The notes beneath the pieces were generated by a model. It did not search any database, was not told where the DNA came from, and saw nothing but the letters and a program-made list of their open reading frames with translations. From contig CAZYPH010000003.1 of NCBI GenBank assembly GCA_964649095.1, forward strand, positions 1 through 46,625: 46,625 nt of DNA, in the 5' to 3' direction. The stretch is from CAZYPH01 sp964649095. GTDB taxonomy: Bacteria; Bdellovibrionota; UBA1018; UBA923. Below are positions 26,040-33,967 of the stretch, piece after piece; positions within the stretch are counted from its first letter, which is position 1; every line of letters begins with the position of its first letter. The translations under genes were made by a program, and so were the position numbers.

Positions 26040-27608
26040 ATGGAAATCACAACAACCACCCCACCAAAACAAACAGTCACACATCAGCCGTTAACACATA
26101 ATGAAACACTAATATTTATTGTCGCCTACAATCACGAGAATTACATCGAAAAGGTCATCAATCGAATTCCAAAGACGGTTTTGGAGAATCCGCGCAACGA
26201 AGTTCTCGTAATCGACGACGGTAGCCATGACCAAACGTTTTATGTCACCGATGAAGTTAAAACCAAACTTCACGGCAAAGCCCGTTTAACCGTACTAAAA
26301 AACCCTCTCAACCAAGGCTACGGTGGGAATCAAAAATTAGGTTATCGGTATGCGATCGATCATGGCTTTCAACGAGTTGTTTTGGTCCATGGCGACGGAC
26401 AGTACGCTCCTGAATTGGTAGATCAATTCATTCAGGGTTATGCCTCAGAACCTAAACCAGATGCGGTTTTTGGCACTCGCATGCATTCATTAAAATCAGC
26501 GCGAGCAGGCGGCATGCCGTACTACAAAATTGTAGGGAACCGCATCTTAACTATTTTAGAGAACTATCTTTTAGGCTCTCAAATGTCCGAGTTCCACTCG
26601 GGCTTTCGTTCGTATTCGACGGCACTACTAAAAAACATTCCGTTCGAGGCCAATTCAAATGATTTTCATTTTGATACAGAAATCATTATTCAAGCCCACG
26701 CCGCGGGCGGAAAAATTTTAGAACTTCCGATCCCGACCCATTATGGCGATGAAATTTGCCATGTAAACGGCGTCGAATACGCATTAAACGTCGTACTAGC
26801 CTGCCTACACTACCGCATTCAACAGTTAGGTTTTTTATACGACCGTAAGTTTGATGTTCAGCGACTACAACCAAAACCGAGTCGAAGCGAAGCGAGTAAA
26901 TTTAGTTTCGAATCAAAGCTTTTAGAAGCATTCGGCGAGAGTTCCCACGCCTCAAAGATTTTAATCCTTTCGAATGGCTTTGAGCAGATTTCAAACCCCC
27001 TTAGGGGTCGTGGTTTTTTAGTCGATGTTTTTAACGTCACCCCTCCGAACAACAACACTTCAACAACAGATGACCTACGCGAACTTGAGGTCTACTTTCA
27101 AAACCACGGCACCGCCCTACATTCTATTGTCTTTTATGCGAGTTTTGAGCAATTGATGCATCCCGAAAGACTTTTAGAAATAATACGACGCACCGTAAAA
27201 CACCCTGGGCCGAGAGTTTTCATCACAACGGCCAATGTTGGTTTTTTCATTACGCGTTTTATGCACTTACTGGGTGAGTTTAATTACGGCATCGGCGGCA
27301 TTTTAGATCGTGCCCATATGCGTCTTTTTACAAAACGCTCGTTAAAACAGGTTATTCAGCAAGCAGGTTACAAGATTGACGCCTTTTCCGTTACGGGAAT
27401 GCCGTGGTCGTACGTATTAAAATCACGACACTGGGCAATCGCATTAGAGAAAATTTTCACAAAACTAGCGAACCTTTGGCATGGTTTTTTTGCCTATGAA
27501 TTTATTGTTGAAGCCCATCCACTTCCAACACCAACGCAACTACTGTCTTTAAGTAATGTGCACTCGGAACAATTACGGGAAATGAGGCCAAATTTACCTA
27601 GAAATTGA
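26040..27608 (+). CDS. Family 2 glycosyltransferase fused to degenerate SAM-methyltransferase-like domain
   Basis: A 522-residue, apparently cytosolic, two-domain protein. Residues ~22-250 are a GT2 (dolichyl-phosphate-mannose/undecaprenyl type) domain: LIFIVAYNHENYIEKVI, IDDGSHDQT (DDGS 59-62), VLVHGDGQYAPEL and SEFHSGFRSYS. The usual DxDGQ reads HGDGQ. Residues ~305-480 resemble a class I methyltransferase, ending in MRLFTKRSLKQVIQQAGYKI. The SAM-binding motif I is absent: ILILSNGFEQISNPL stands where a glycine-rich loop is expected. This half may bind a sugar nucleotide or regulate the GT rather than methylate. Starts 68 bp from the divergent companion gene. Confidence 0.88.
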   Translation: MEITTTTPPKQTVTHQPLTHNETLIFIVAYNHENYIEKVINRIPKTVLENPRNEVLVIDDGSHDQTFYVTDEVKTKLHGKARLTVLKNPLNQGYGGNQKLGYRYAIDHGFQRVVLVHGDGQYAPELVDQFIQGYASEPKPDAVFGTRMHSLKSARAGGMPYYKIVGNRILTILENYLLGSQMSEFHSGFRSYSTALLKNIPFEANSNDFHFDTEIIIQAHAAGGKILELPIPTHYGDEICHVNGVEYALNVVLACLHYRIQQLGFLYDRKFDVQRLQPKPSRSEASKFSFESKLLEAFGESSHASKILILSNGFEQISNPLRGRGFLVDVFNVTPPNNNTSTTDDLRELEVYFQNHGTALHSIVFYASFEQLMHPERLLEIIRRTVKHPGPRVFITTANVGFFITRFMHLLGEFNYGIGGILDRAHMRLFTKRSLKQVIQQAGYKIDAFSVTGMPWSYVLKSRHWAIALEKIFTKLANLWHGFFAYEFIVEAHPLPTPTQLLSLSNVHSEQLREMRPNLPRN

Positions 27609-27664
27609 TAGATTAATTTTTGATGAGACGAGTGGGTTCTAATTTGATACTCTTTTAGTTAGCC

Positions 27665-28195
27665 GTGAAACCCGCAACAAAACCGCTCAAAAAAAATTTT
27701 CAAAATTGGCATCGAAAAGTTCAAGTATGGATTTTTTCGCGTAACGGCGCCGGCCACCCCATGTGTTTGCTGTTAAAAACAAATCCCCAACGTGGTGATT
27801 TTTGGCAGCCCGTTACAGGCTCTGTCGAAGAGAACGAAGGTTTTTTTGAAGCAGCCTGTCGCGAACCCATGGAAGAAACAAAATTACCGTTTGCAGCCCC
27901 CCCGTTAGACACAGGACTGGAATTCGAATTCGTGTCACGGTTTGGCCCGACGAGAGAACGCATTTTTACGTTATACGTCGAAGACATGCCGGAACCAGTT
28001 TTAGATCCGAAAGAACACAATGCCTTTGAATGGCTGGCGCCGAAAGATGTACTGGGCCGGTTGAAATACCGATCTAATGTGGATGGTCTTTTCCATTCGT
28101 ATGAGTTGATATTCGGCTCGAAATTAGACGCACCACGCCCAACTATGCATTCGCCACGATCAGAGACCTTGAGGTCGACGGGCCAGAAGTCGTGA
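27665..28195 (+). CDS. Nudix hydrolase
   Basis: A 176-residue Nudix-fold protein that should hydrolyse a nucleoside diphosphate-X substrate. The box (residues ~52-74) reads GSVEENEGFFEAACREPMEETK. The essential G, E, RE and EE are kept, but Pro-Met sit at the residues before EE and Lys replaces the last Gly. The overall pattern and the ending (GPTRERIFTLYVED, FEWLAPKDVL) recall NudB-like dihydroneopterin triphosphate/dATP pyrophosphohydrolases. The start is GTG 27665. The last four bases overlap the start (GTG) of the SH3/barrel gene, so translation is coupled. Confidence 0.9.
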   Translation: MKPATKPLKKNFQNWHRKVQVWIFSRNGAGHPMCLLLKTNPQRGDFWQPVTGSVEENEGFFEAACREPMEETKLPFAAPPLDTGLEFEFVSRFGPTRERIFTLYVEDMPEPVLDPKEHNAFEWLAPKDVLGRLKYRSNVDGLFHSYELIFGSKLDAPRPTMHSPRSETLRSTGQKS

Positions 28196-29166
28196 AACTA
28201 TATACGAAGACATCAACAAACAACCAGCCTTGGGTCTCACTTTTAACCCTACTTGGATTGTTGTGTTGCTTCATGAGCGCACGCTTAGCCGTCGCGGCTC
28301 AAGATGCCGTCACGATTATCGAACAGGCTAAAATTCAACAAAGCCCATCACCAGCAGCCGAAACTCTTGAGACCCGCCCCATTCATACAAAATTGCGAAT
28401 CAGTTCGTTTAACAAAGATGGTTGGTACAAAGTGCGCACCACAAGCGGTCAATTTGGCTGGATCTACCAATCTGATATTCGTCTACTTAACATGTCAGAC
28501 GACCTGTCTGCTGCGGCGCTAGAGGTAAAGAGCGTACCACACGACCGCCGCGGCGATATTCAACCACCTCGATTTTATGCTCGAGCGGGCGGAAGTATAT
28601 ATACGTTTTTTAATACAGATCTGAATGAAAAATTAGGACTTAGAAAAGTCGGTATGTTTCCTGCCTTGGGCTATTTTGCAGATTTTGCAATCCGCCTAGA
28701 AGACCGGTTAAAGCTTGCAGCGCGGTTTCAGGCCTACGCTCACAACACACGTAAAACCTTCGGTGCCGATTCTATTCTCATTGAACAAGACCAAATGGCG
28801 GCCCTGTTAGGCCTTCGCGCTCGAGTAACCTCGATGGAAAACTTCGATATCGAAATGGGATTATACGGCGGTGTTCCATTAAAAACCAAAGTACGTTTGA
28901 CGGCTACTGATTATGTGGCGCCAAACTTTACACAAACGACATCAGGGATATACACAGTCTTAATCAATGCATCCGGAGTCTATCGACTCAGCCGTTATTT
29001 TTCGGTCACGGCCGAGTTGGGGCTCCTAGCAAGCAAATTCAGGAACTATCGTCCGCGAACATTTTTAGGCGATAGCGTACTTAGAAACGATCTCGGCCAA
29101 ATGAAAGAACTCGATATGACCCACGCCGGCCCTCTTTTCAATGTAGGACTGCAGTTTCAGTTCTAA
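28192..29166 (+). CDS. SH3-domain outer-membrane beta-barrel protein
   Basis: A 324-residue exported protein starting at GTG 28192, overlapping the Nudix stop by 4 bp. The signal peptide is LLTLLGLLCCFMSARLAVAA. Residues ~40-98 form a bacterial SH3 domain (VTIIEQAKIQQSPSP...WYKVRTTSGQFGWIYQSDI). The rest looks like an OmpA/W-type barrel ending GPLFNVGLQFQF with terminal Phe. SH3 domains of this type commonly bind peptidoglycan, so it may couple the OM to the wall. Function otherwise unknown. Confidence 0.83.
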   Translation: MKLYTKTSTNNQPWVSLLTLLGLLCCFMSARLAVAAQDAVTIIEQAKIQQSPSPAAETLETRPIHTKLRISSFNKDGWYKVRTTSGQFGWIYQSDIRLLNMSDDLSAAALEVKSVPHDRRGDIQPPRFYARAGGSIYTFFNTDLNEKLGLRKVGMFPALGYFADFAIRLEDRLKLAARFQAYAHNTRKTFGADSILIEQDQMAALLGLRARVTSMENFDIEMGLYGGVPLKTKVRLTATDYVAPNFTQTTSGIYTVLINASGVYRLSRYFSVTAELGLLASKFRNYRPRTFLGDSVLRNDLGQMKELDMTHAGPLFNVGLQFQF

Positions 29167-29350
29167 ATCTCTCTTGACTTACAAAGTGAGGTTCGTAAAA
29201 ATTTGTAAGACACAAGTAGGGGATTTATTTTCAATTTCTCAAGTAGTTGCAAAATTAAGGCTTGTAGGTTTGCGTTTTCTTAGAAAGAATCAAACATACA
29301 AAGTGATTAATTTGGCTCTTATTTTAAGAAATCAAATTGATCTCTTTAAC

Positions 29351-29380
29351 TTGAGTTGAGTATTTAATCAGCAGTATATT
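29351..29380 (+). promoter_or_regulatory. Likely sigma70 promoter of the HU gene
   Basis: TTGAGT at 29351-29356 and TATATT at 29375-29380 are spaced by 18 bases, 25 bases ahead of the HU start and just before its strong RBS. The 29167-29350 stretch upstream is AT-rich with no gene I can support. Confidence 0.5.
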
Positions 29381-29404
29381 TACGATCACACTTGGAGGAT
29401 CATC

Positions 29405-29677
29405 ATGAACAAAGCGCAATTAATCGAATCAATTGCTAATGCAACTAAACTAACTAAAACAGATTGCGAAAGCGTTCTTAACGCTTGTTTAGAGAGCGTA
29501 AAAAAAGCAGTTAAAAAAGGCGATGATGTTACTTTGATTGGTTTTGGTACATTCACTAAAACTAAGAGAAAAGCTCGCATGGGCCGTAACCCACAAACTG
29601 GAAAAGAAATCAAAATTCCAGCTATGACAGTGCCAAAATTCCGTCCAGGCCGTGAATTCAAAAACTACGTAAAGTAG
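29405..29677 (+). CDS. DNA-binding protein HU
   Basis: A 90-residue histone-like protein that bends and compacts DNA and assists replication and recombination. MNKAQLIESIANATKLTK and LIGFGTFTKTKRKARMGRNPQTGKE, then IPAMTVPKFRPGREFK, match HU throughout, including the Pro-containing beta arm (RNPQTG). The ribosome binding site TTGGAGGA is 8-15 bases upstream. Codon use is strongly biased (AAA, ATT, CGT/CGC), as in highly expressed genes. A terminator follows 34 bases downstream. Confidence 0.97.
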   Translation: MNKAQLIESIANATKLTKTDCESVLNACLESVKKAVKKGDDVTLIGFGTFTKTKRKARMGRNPQTGKEIKIPAMTVPKFRPGREFKNYVK

Positions 29678-29710
29678 TTTTTGTCAGCAAACGCTGAAGA
29701 ATTCTAAAAG

Positions 29711-29765
29711 CGCCCTACAAACGTAGCTTAATTAGCTAGTGTCTGTAGGGCGTTTTTGTTTTTGT
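29711..29765 (+). terminator. Rho-independent terminator after the HU gene
   Basis: CGCCCTACA at 29711-29719 pairs with TGTAGGGCG at 29744-29752, with an inner TAGCT/AGCTA pair (29724-29728, 29734-29738), followed by TTTTTGTTTTT. Confidence 0.88.
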
Positions 29766-29819
29766 ATTCTTTGTCCTGGCCCTAGACACCACTCGCTATC
29801 AAAGCGCATTGTTGGCGCC

Positions 29820-30965
29820 ATGAAGTATCAAAAAATTACTCTTCTCTTCGTCCTGCTATCCGCTCTAACAACACCCCTAACGGCATTTCTAGGAGCCCAA
29901 CCACTGACTTACGCAGTGTTGCAAAACTATTCTACCCACAATTTTGCTCCATCTCAGCCAAACTGGCGTTTGATTGATAACCGCCTCTGGTCACAACAAG
30001 GGCGCATCTCAGACCCTGCGGCCTTTATGGCTGCAATACTTGCACAGACTACCTCGACAGCGGCAACGGATAACGGCTGCCCCCAGGGCATGGTCCGGGC
30101 CAACGGCACCTATACGAATACCGAGGCGCTAACACTACGCGAACGCCAACAAGGCCTCAGAACCGTCGAAGAAATTCAAGGACAATTTTGTGTGGAAATG
30201 GGACCAGGAGGAGAACGCAACGGCTGGCACGTTTGTTTACGTTATGACCGCACGGGTTACCTCAATGCGATTACACAACTACGTGAACGACTAAATGAAG
30301 CTGGCCGATTACGAGCATTAGATTACTGTATCGATATATACGAATTTCCAAATATTCCAGGCGAGCACCCTGTCGTTACCGCCACATGGATCGAGGCCAA
30401 TCAATACTGTCACCGCCTCGGCAAGCATCTGTGCTCGGCGACCGAGTGGCAATTTGCCTGTGAAGGCCCCGAAGCCTGGCCTTATGCAAAACCGGACTGG
30501 GATGTTCGAGTGCCAGAAAATGATTCTGAACGAGATCATGCCTGTGACTTACGATGGGCAATCGCCCCACAACAAACCACCAGGGCGACGACTGCTCAAC
30601 GCCCAAGCGCCCGAGACCAATTGGGGCGTTATCGTAGATCGAGCCCTGAATACGGTAGGTTAGTAGCGATGTTATACGGCGGCTACGCGAGTGGCATGCG
30701 TTCTAATTGCCATTCGTATTTTGGCGTCTATGACATGGTTGGTAACGTAGACGAATGGACCAACGCCGACTGGTCTGTGCGACAGATTGGAAATCCACGC
30801 AACCTACTAAATAATTCTCGTTTAATGAGGGCACCCTACGCTTCGCACTTAAAAGGTGGTTGGTGGAGTAACGTACGCAATCGCTGCCGCCCCACCACTA
30901 CAGCGCATGGCCCAGGGTATTCTTACTACCAGAGCGGCTTTAGATGCTGTGCAGATAAACAATAG
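29820..30965 (+). CDS. Secreted SUMF1/FGE-fold protein (probably not a true formylglycine enzyme)
   Basis: About 381 residues from ATG 29820 (MKYQKITLLFVLLSALTTPLTAFLGAQ, signal peptide). A GTG at 29739 lies inside the upstream terminator and is rejected as start. The C-terminal half is an FGE-sulfatase (SUMF1) fold: YCIDIYEFPNIPG, WIEANQYCHRLGKHLCSATEWQFAC, YFGVYDMVGNVDEWTN and LKGGWW...SGFRCCADK. The catalytic cysteine pair of formylglycine-generating enzymes (C-x4-C after RGGS) is not conserved; only one Cys occurs there (NRC). Such variants usually serve as binding or accessory domains. No sulfatase gene is nearby. Location: periplasm or surface. Confidence 0.86.
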   Translation: MKYQKITLLFVLLSALTTPLTAFLGAQPLTYAVLQNYSTHNFAPSQPNWRLIDNRLWSQQGRISDPAAFMAAILAQTTSTAATDNGCPQGMVRANGTYTNTEALTLRERQQGLRTVEEIQGQFCVEMGPGGERNGWHVCLRYDRTGYLNAITQLRERLNEAGRLRALDYCIDIYEFPNIPGEHPVVTATWIEANQYCHRLGKHLCSATEWQFACEGPEAWPYAKPDWDVRVPENDSERDHACDLRWAIAPQQTTRATTAQRPSARDQLGRYRRSSPEYGRLVAMLYGGYASGMRSNCHSYFGVYDMVGNVDEWTNADWSVRQIGNPRNLLNNSRLMRAPYASHLKGGWWSNVRNRCRPTTTAHGPGYSYYQSGFRCCADKQ

Positions 30966-31031
30966 GGCAAAAATTGCAGCTTAAGTTTTGAGCTCATACC
31001 TCCGAAATCTCTAATTAAGAGGTCAGAGCTT

Positions 31032-31898
31032 ATGCTTACAATTGTTGGTGTCGTTGTTGTCTGCGTGTGCGTCTTCGGTGGTTACTTGCTCGAGGGCGGA
31101 GAAATGGGCGTTTTAGTGCAGCCCATTGAGTTACTAATTATCGGCGGTGCCGCTGCAGGCTCGATCCTCATTTCAAGCCCGATGTCACTGATCAAACAAA
31201 TGATCAAACAACTTTTAGGCACCATCAAAGGCCACTCCCCCAGCAAAAATGATTATATGGAATTACTGGGGCTGCTGTTTGAAATCGTAAAAACGGCTAA
31301 AGCCAACCCTCTATCGATCGAGGCCCATATTGATAATCCCGAGGGCTCTGAGATTTTTAAAAAATATCCCGGCGTGCTTAAAAACCACCACGCAATTCTA
31401 TTCTTATGCGACACGCTAAAAGTACAAGTCAGCGCCTCGATGCCGGCTTACGACCTCGAAGAACTTATGGATGCCGATATCAATTCGATGCACGAAGAAG
31501 AACATCGGGCTCCGGCACTCGTCACTAAAGTGGGAGATGCGATGCCAGGCTTAGGCATCGTTGCAGCGGTTCTCGGGGTGGTTATTACCATGGGTAAGTT
31601 AACAGAAGGTAAAGAAGTGATCGGGCACTCCGTAGCTGCGGCACTTGTAGGAACTTTTCTTGGAATTTTGATTTCTTACGGCTTCATGCAACCACTGGCT
31701 GCAAAAATGGAGCTGAACATCGCAGAAGAAGGCAAAGTTTTGGCGGTGATTCGATCGTGTCTATTAGCGTACGCCAAAAATGCAGGCCCGAAAGTATGTG
31801 TTGAGTTTGCGAGACGCACCATTAATCCAGAGGTACGTCCGACATTTACTGAAGTCGACCAAGCTACTTCGGGTGGCGGTCAGGCCAAAGCAGCATAA
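31032..31898 (+). CDS. motA: Flagellar motor stator MotA
   Basis: A 288-residue inner-membrane stator subunit with four membrane segments. It has two near the N-terminus (LTIVGVVVVCVCVFGGYLL and LLIIGGAAAGSILI), a cytosolic loop, then two at ~175-230 containing PGLGIVAAVLGVVITMG, the TM3 signature. The loop carries charged residues that contact FliG. RBS AGAGGTC is upstream. motB begins 20 bp later, so motAB form an operon. Ion type (H+ or Na+) is not clear from the sequence. Confidence 0.97.
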   Translation: MLTIVGVVVVCVCVFGGYLLEGGEMGVLVQPIELLIIGGAAAGSILISSPMSLIKQMIKQLLGTIKGHSPSKNDYMELLGLLFEIVKTAKANPLSIEAHIDNPEGSEIFKKYPGVLKNHHAILFLCDTLKVQVSASMPAYDLEELMDADINSMHEEEHRAPALVTKVGDAMPGLGIVAAVLGVVITMGKLTEGKEVIGHSVAAALVGTFLGILISYGFMQPLAAKMELNIAEEGKVLAVIRSCLLAYAKNAGPKVCVEFARRTINPEVRPTFTEVDQATSGGGQAKAA

Positions 31899-31918
31899 GG
31901 TCTCAATAGGATCTATTT

Positions 31919-32707
31919 ATGGCAGACAAAGGCGACATCATAATAATCAAAAAGAAAAAAGGTGGTGGCGGTCATGGCCACCATGGCGGCGCGTGGAAAG
32001 TGGCTTATGCCGACTTCGTGACGGCTATGATGGCCTTCTTTCTTGTGATGTGGCTTATGGGTAGTGACGAAGAGACAAAAGCGGCTATCTCACACTATTT
32101 CAATCATCCAAATAGTCCGTACAAAGCAGGTAAAGATCCGAAATCAGATCTCGCGAATCCCCTCGGTGAACACCATGGGGTTGGGGACTCTGTGATGTCA
32201 GGCATGGAAGGTTTTTGGCCAAAAGAATTGCTCGATACACCTCAACCAGTGCGCGATGTTTTAACAGAACAAAAAGTACTAACCCAAATGCTAGAAGATC
32301 TGCTCGAGGGGGTCGTCTACGGCATGGATTACGACAAAAACCATATTACGTTTTCACTGCCTGAAAATATTTTATTCGCCAATGGCTCTAATGATCTAAC
32401 CGATGCATCTAAAGCGACGTTAGATACTCTAGGACAAGTTTTGAAAGGTTTTAAAGGCTACCTCACGGTAACGGGCCACACCGATGAAGCCGCACCACAA
32501 AACAGTAAATTTAAAAACAACTGGGAACTATCGTTTAGCCGCGCTGTTAGTGTGATGGACTATTTAGTCAAAAAACATGGACTTGAAGAATCCCGCATCA
32601 CACCACAAGGACAAGGCCCACGAAAGCCCCTAAATAAGCTCGGCACACCTGAAGAACTCGCCAAAAACAGACGGGTTGAGTTTACGCTGAGCTACGTGGC
32701 ACCGTAA
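31919..32707 (+). CDS. motB: Flagellar motor stator MotB
   Basis: A 262-residue protein. The Lys/Gly/His-rich N-terminus is followed by the single membrane segment AWKVAYADFVTAMMAFFLVMWL with the ion-carrying Asp at residue 32. A plug/linker follows, then a C-terminal OmpA-like peptidoglycan-binding domain (FANGSNDL, VTGHTDEAAPQN, NRRVEFTLSY). It anchors the MotA4-B2 stator to the cell wall. The stop overlaps the convergent trmB by 26 bp. RBS AGGATC. Confidence 0.97.
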   Translation: MADKGDIIIIKKKKGGGGHGHHGGAWKVAYADFVTAMMAFFLVMWLMGSDEETKAAISHYFNHPNSPYKAGKDPKSDLANPLGEHHGVGDSVMSGMEGFWPKELLDTPQPVRDVLTEQKVLTQMLEDLLEGVVYGMDYDKNHITFSLPENILFANGSNDLTDASKATLDTLGQVLKGFKGYLTVTGHTDEAAPQNSKFKNNWELSFSRAVSVMDYLVKKHGLEESRITPQGQGPRKPLNKLGTPEELAKNRRVEFTLSYVAP

Positions 32708-33599
32708 GAATTTCAATAAAATAAATTGGTAGCCCCTCTCGAATAAACGACTTTTCAAACAGCGTATTTGTTTCGGCTAAGAAACCAACTGTCTTGGGGT
32801 CCAATCGTTTACTAGTGATATCGGCGTGAAAATCGGTAGACACCAATCCGAGCTCATAATGCTTTAACAGGTTATCAATTTCGTTTTGTGCAATCTCGGT
32901 AGTTTCTGTTTGCCTGACGAGATTTTGTTTTAAGCTGTAACTCGCAACAGTCGGGTCCACTTGTTTTTTGCGCGCATCATAATCAAACGCAATCTCGGCA
33001 TTGCGGCCAAACAAAGCCAGCACCGACTGAAAATATCCGGGGTGATCGGTCTTAAATAAAATTCGACCACTCGGCTTCAAAGCCTTACTCATCGACAATA
33101 AAAACGCCGAGTTGATAAGACGTTTTTTCTGCTGCCCTTTTTTTGCCCAAGGATCAGGAAATAACACCCACACTTCATCTAACGATTGTTCGTCCGAATA
33201 ACAGGCGGCTAATTCAGCTAAACCACGCAACAAGACTAAATTTTTTAAATGAAACTGCGATAGAAACTGCGCGCCCTTCCAAAGTACTTTGTACTTCCAG
33301 TCTACTCCAAAAAAGGCCGCCTCCGGATGGGCGTGGGCCACTTCGCCTAAAAAGTGCGCATTTGAGCAGCCTAATTCTAAAACCGTCTTTCGCTTACCTA
33401 GCCGCTCAAACCGCAACTCATGCAGTTTCTCTTGAAACGGTACGGTTTGATCACCCAATAAAAGACTAAAAAACGAAACCGAATCATAGTGTTTAAGATT
33501 CTGTTTCGGTCTGATGGAATTGAAAAGAAGACCCTGAAAATCCGCCATGCGAGCGGCATAAGGATTTTTTGATAGGCCCGAATTCATCGACGATGGCAT
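32682..33599 (-). CDS. trmB: tRNA (guanine-N7)-methyltransferase
   Basis: A 305-residue SAM enzyme making m7G46 in the tRNA variable loop. Motif I is VLELGCSNAHFLGEVA (family usually GxGxG), with FFGVDWKYKV and the signature WVLFPDPWAKKGQQKKRL. FKTDHPGYFQSVL follows. It is longer than E. coli TrmB (239), with an added C-terminal region of about 70 residues (after SYSLKQNL) of unknown role. Its 3' end lies inside motB on the other strand. The start MPSSMNSGLSK at 33599 is uncertain; a Met four codons on (33587) is also possible. Confidence 0.93.
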   Translation of the reverse strand: MPSSMNSGLSKNPYAARMADFQGLLFNSIRPKQNLKHYDSVSFFSLLLGDQTVPFQEKLHELRFERLGKRKTVLELGCSNAHFLGEVAHAHPEAAFFGVDWKYKVLWKGAQFLSQFHLKNLVLLRGLAELAACYSDEQSLDEVWVLFPDPWAKKGQQKKRLINSAFLLSMSKALKPSGRILFKTDHPGYFQSVLALFGRNAEIAFDYDARKKQVDPTVASYSLKQNLVRQTETTEIAQNEIDNLLKHYELGLVSTDFHADITSKRLDPKTVGFLAETNTLFEKSFIREGLPIYFIEILTVPRSSA

Positions 33600-33659
33600 G
33601 CCCTAGAGTTAGACTAAAAAGCCCCCACAGCGCAACCAGTGATATGCGAGAGAGTTAGG

Positions 33660-33827
33660 TTATTTTTTCCCTAAGATCTTGTACATGCCTGTACCGCACG
33701 TTTCACATTTGCCCTGCATGGCATCACGTCCATTTTTCATCTTTACTACGTTGGCGTCTTTCATAACACGCTTAGCTTTACACTTAACGCAATAGCCTTC
33801 GACCGCACCGGTTGAAACGTTTGACAT
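33660..33827 (-). CDS. DUF5679 small zinc-ribbon-like protein
   Basis: A 55-residue protein: MSNVSTGAVEGYCVKCKAKR, then VMKDANVVKMKNGRDAMQGK and CETCGTGMYKILGKK. Two CxxC pairs (YCVKC and CETC) suggest a single zinc ribbon. The spacing and the MKNGR-AMQGKC core match the DUF5679 family, found in many bacteria without known function. A strong ribosome binding site GGAGG lies 5-9 bases before ATG. It lies between trmB and flagellin on the same strand, but the flagellin terminator separates it from fliC. Confidence 0.9.
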   Translation of the reverse strand: MSNVSTGAVEGYCVKCKAKRVMKDANVVKMKNGRDAMQGKCETCGTGMYKILGKK

Positions 33828-33895
33828 GGCATCCTCCGAATTGATTCCATTTGAGTAGTTATAAATAATTTTAATTTAATACTAGAATTGTTCCT

Positions 33896-33932
33896 ATAAA
33901 AAAACGCGTGCCCTAAATTTTAGAGCACGCGT
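33896..33932 (-). terminator. Rho-independent terminator of the flagellin gene
   Basis: ACGCGTGC (33904-33911) pairs with GCACGCGT (33925-33932), with an inner CTA/TAG pair across one C-A mismatch. On the minus strand the hairpin is followed by a run of T's. It starts 35 bases past the fliC stop. Confidence 0.9.
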
Positions 33933-33967
33933 CATAAACAGGAGAGATTGGATGGGATTAAGACACT

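Noticed and set aside
29174..29359. Open frame of 61 codons in the HU leader
   Set aside because: It has a non-ATG start, no RBS, unusual composition, and overlaps the HU promoter.
29711..29745. tRNA-like D-arm (TAGCTTAATTAGC) after HU
   Set aside because: No anticodon or T-arm follows; it is the inner part of the terminator.
29739..29820. GTG start for the SUMF1-fold gene
   Set aside because: It lies inside the HU terminator; the residues added are not signal-peptide-like. ATG 29820 gives a good signal peptide.
30966..30983. Possible sigma54 promoter before motA (AGGGCAAAAATTGCA)
   Set aside because: GG and GC are separated by 9 or 8 bases, not the required 10.
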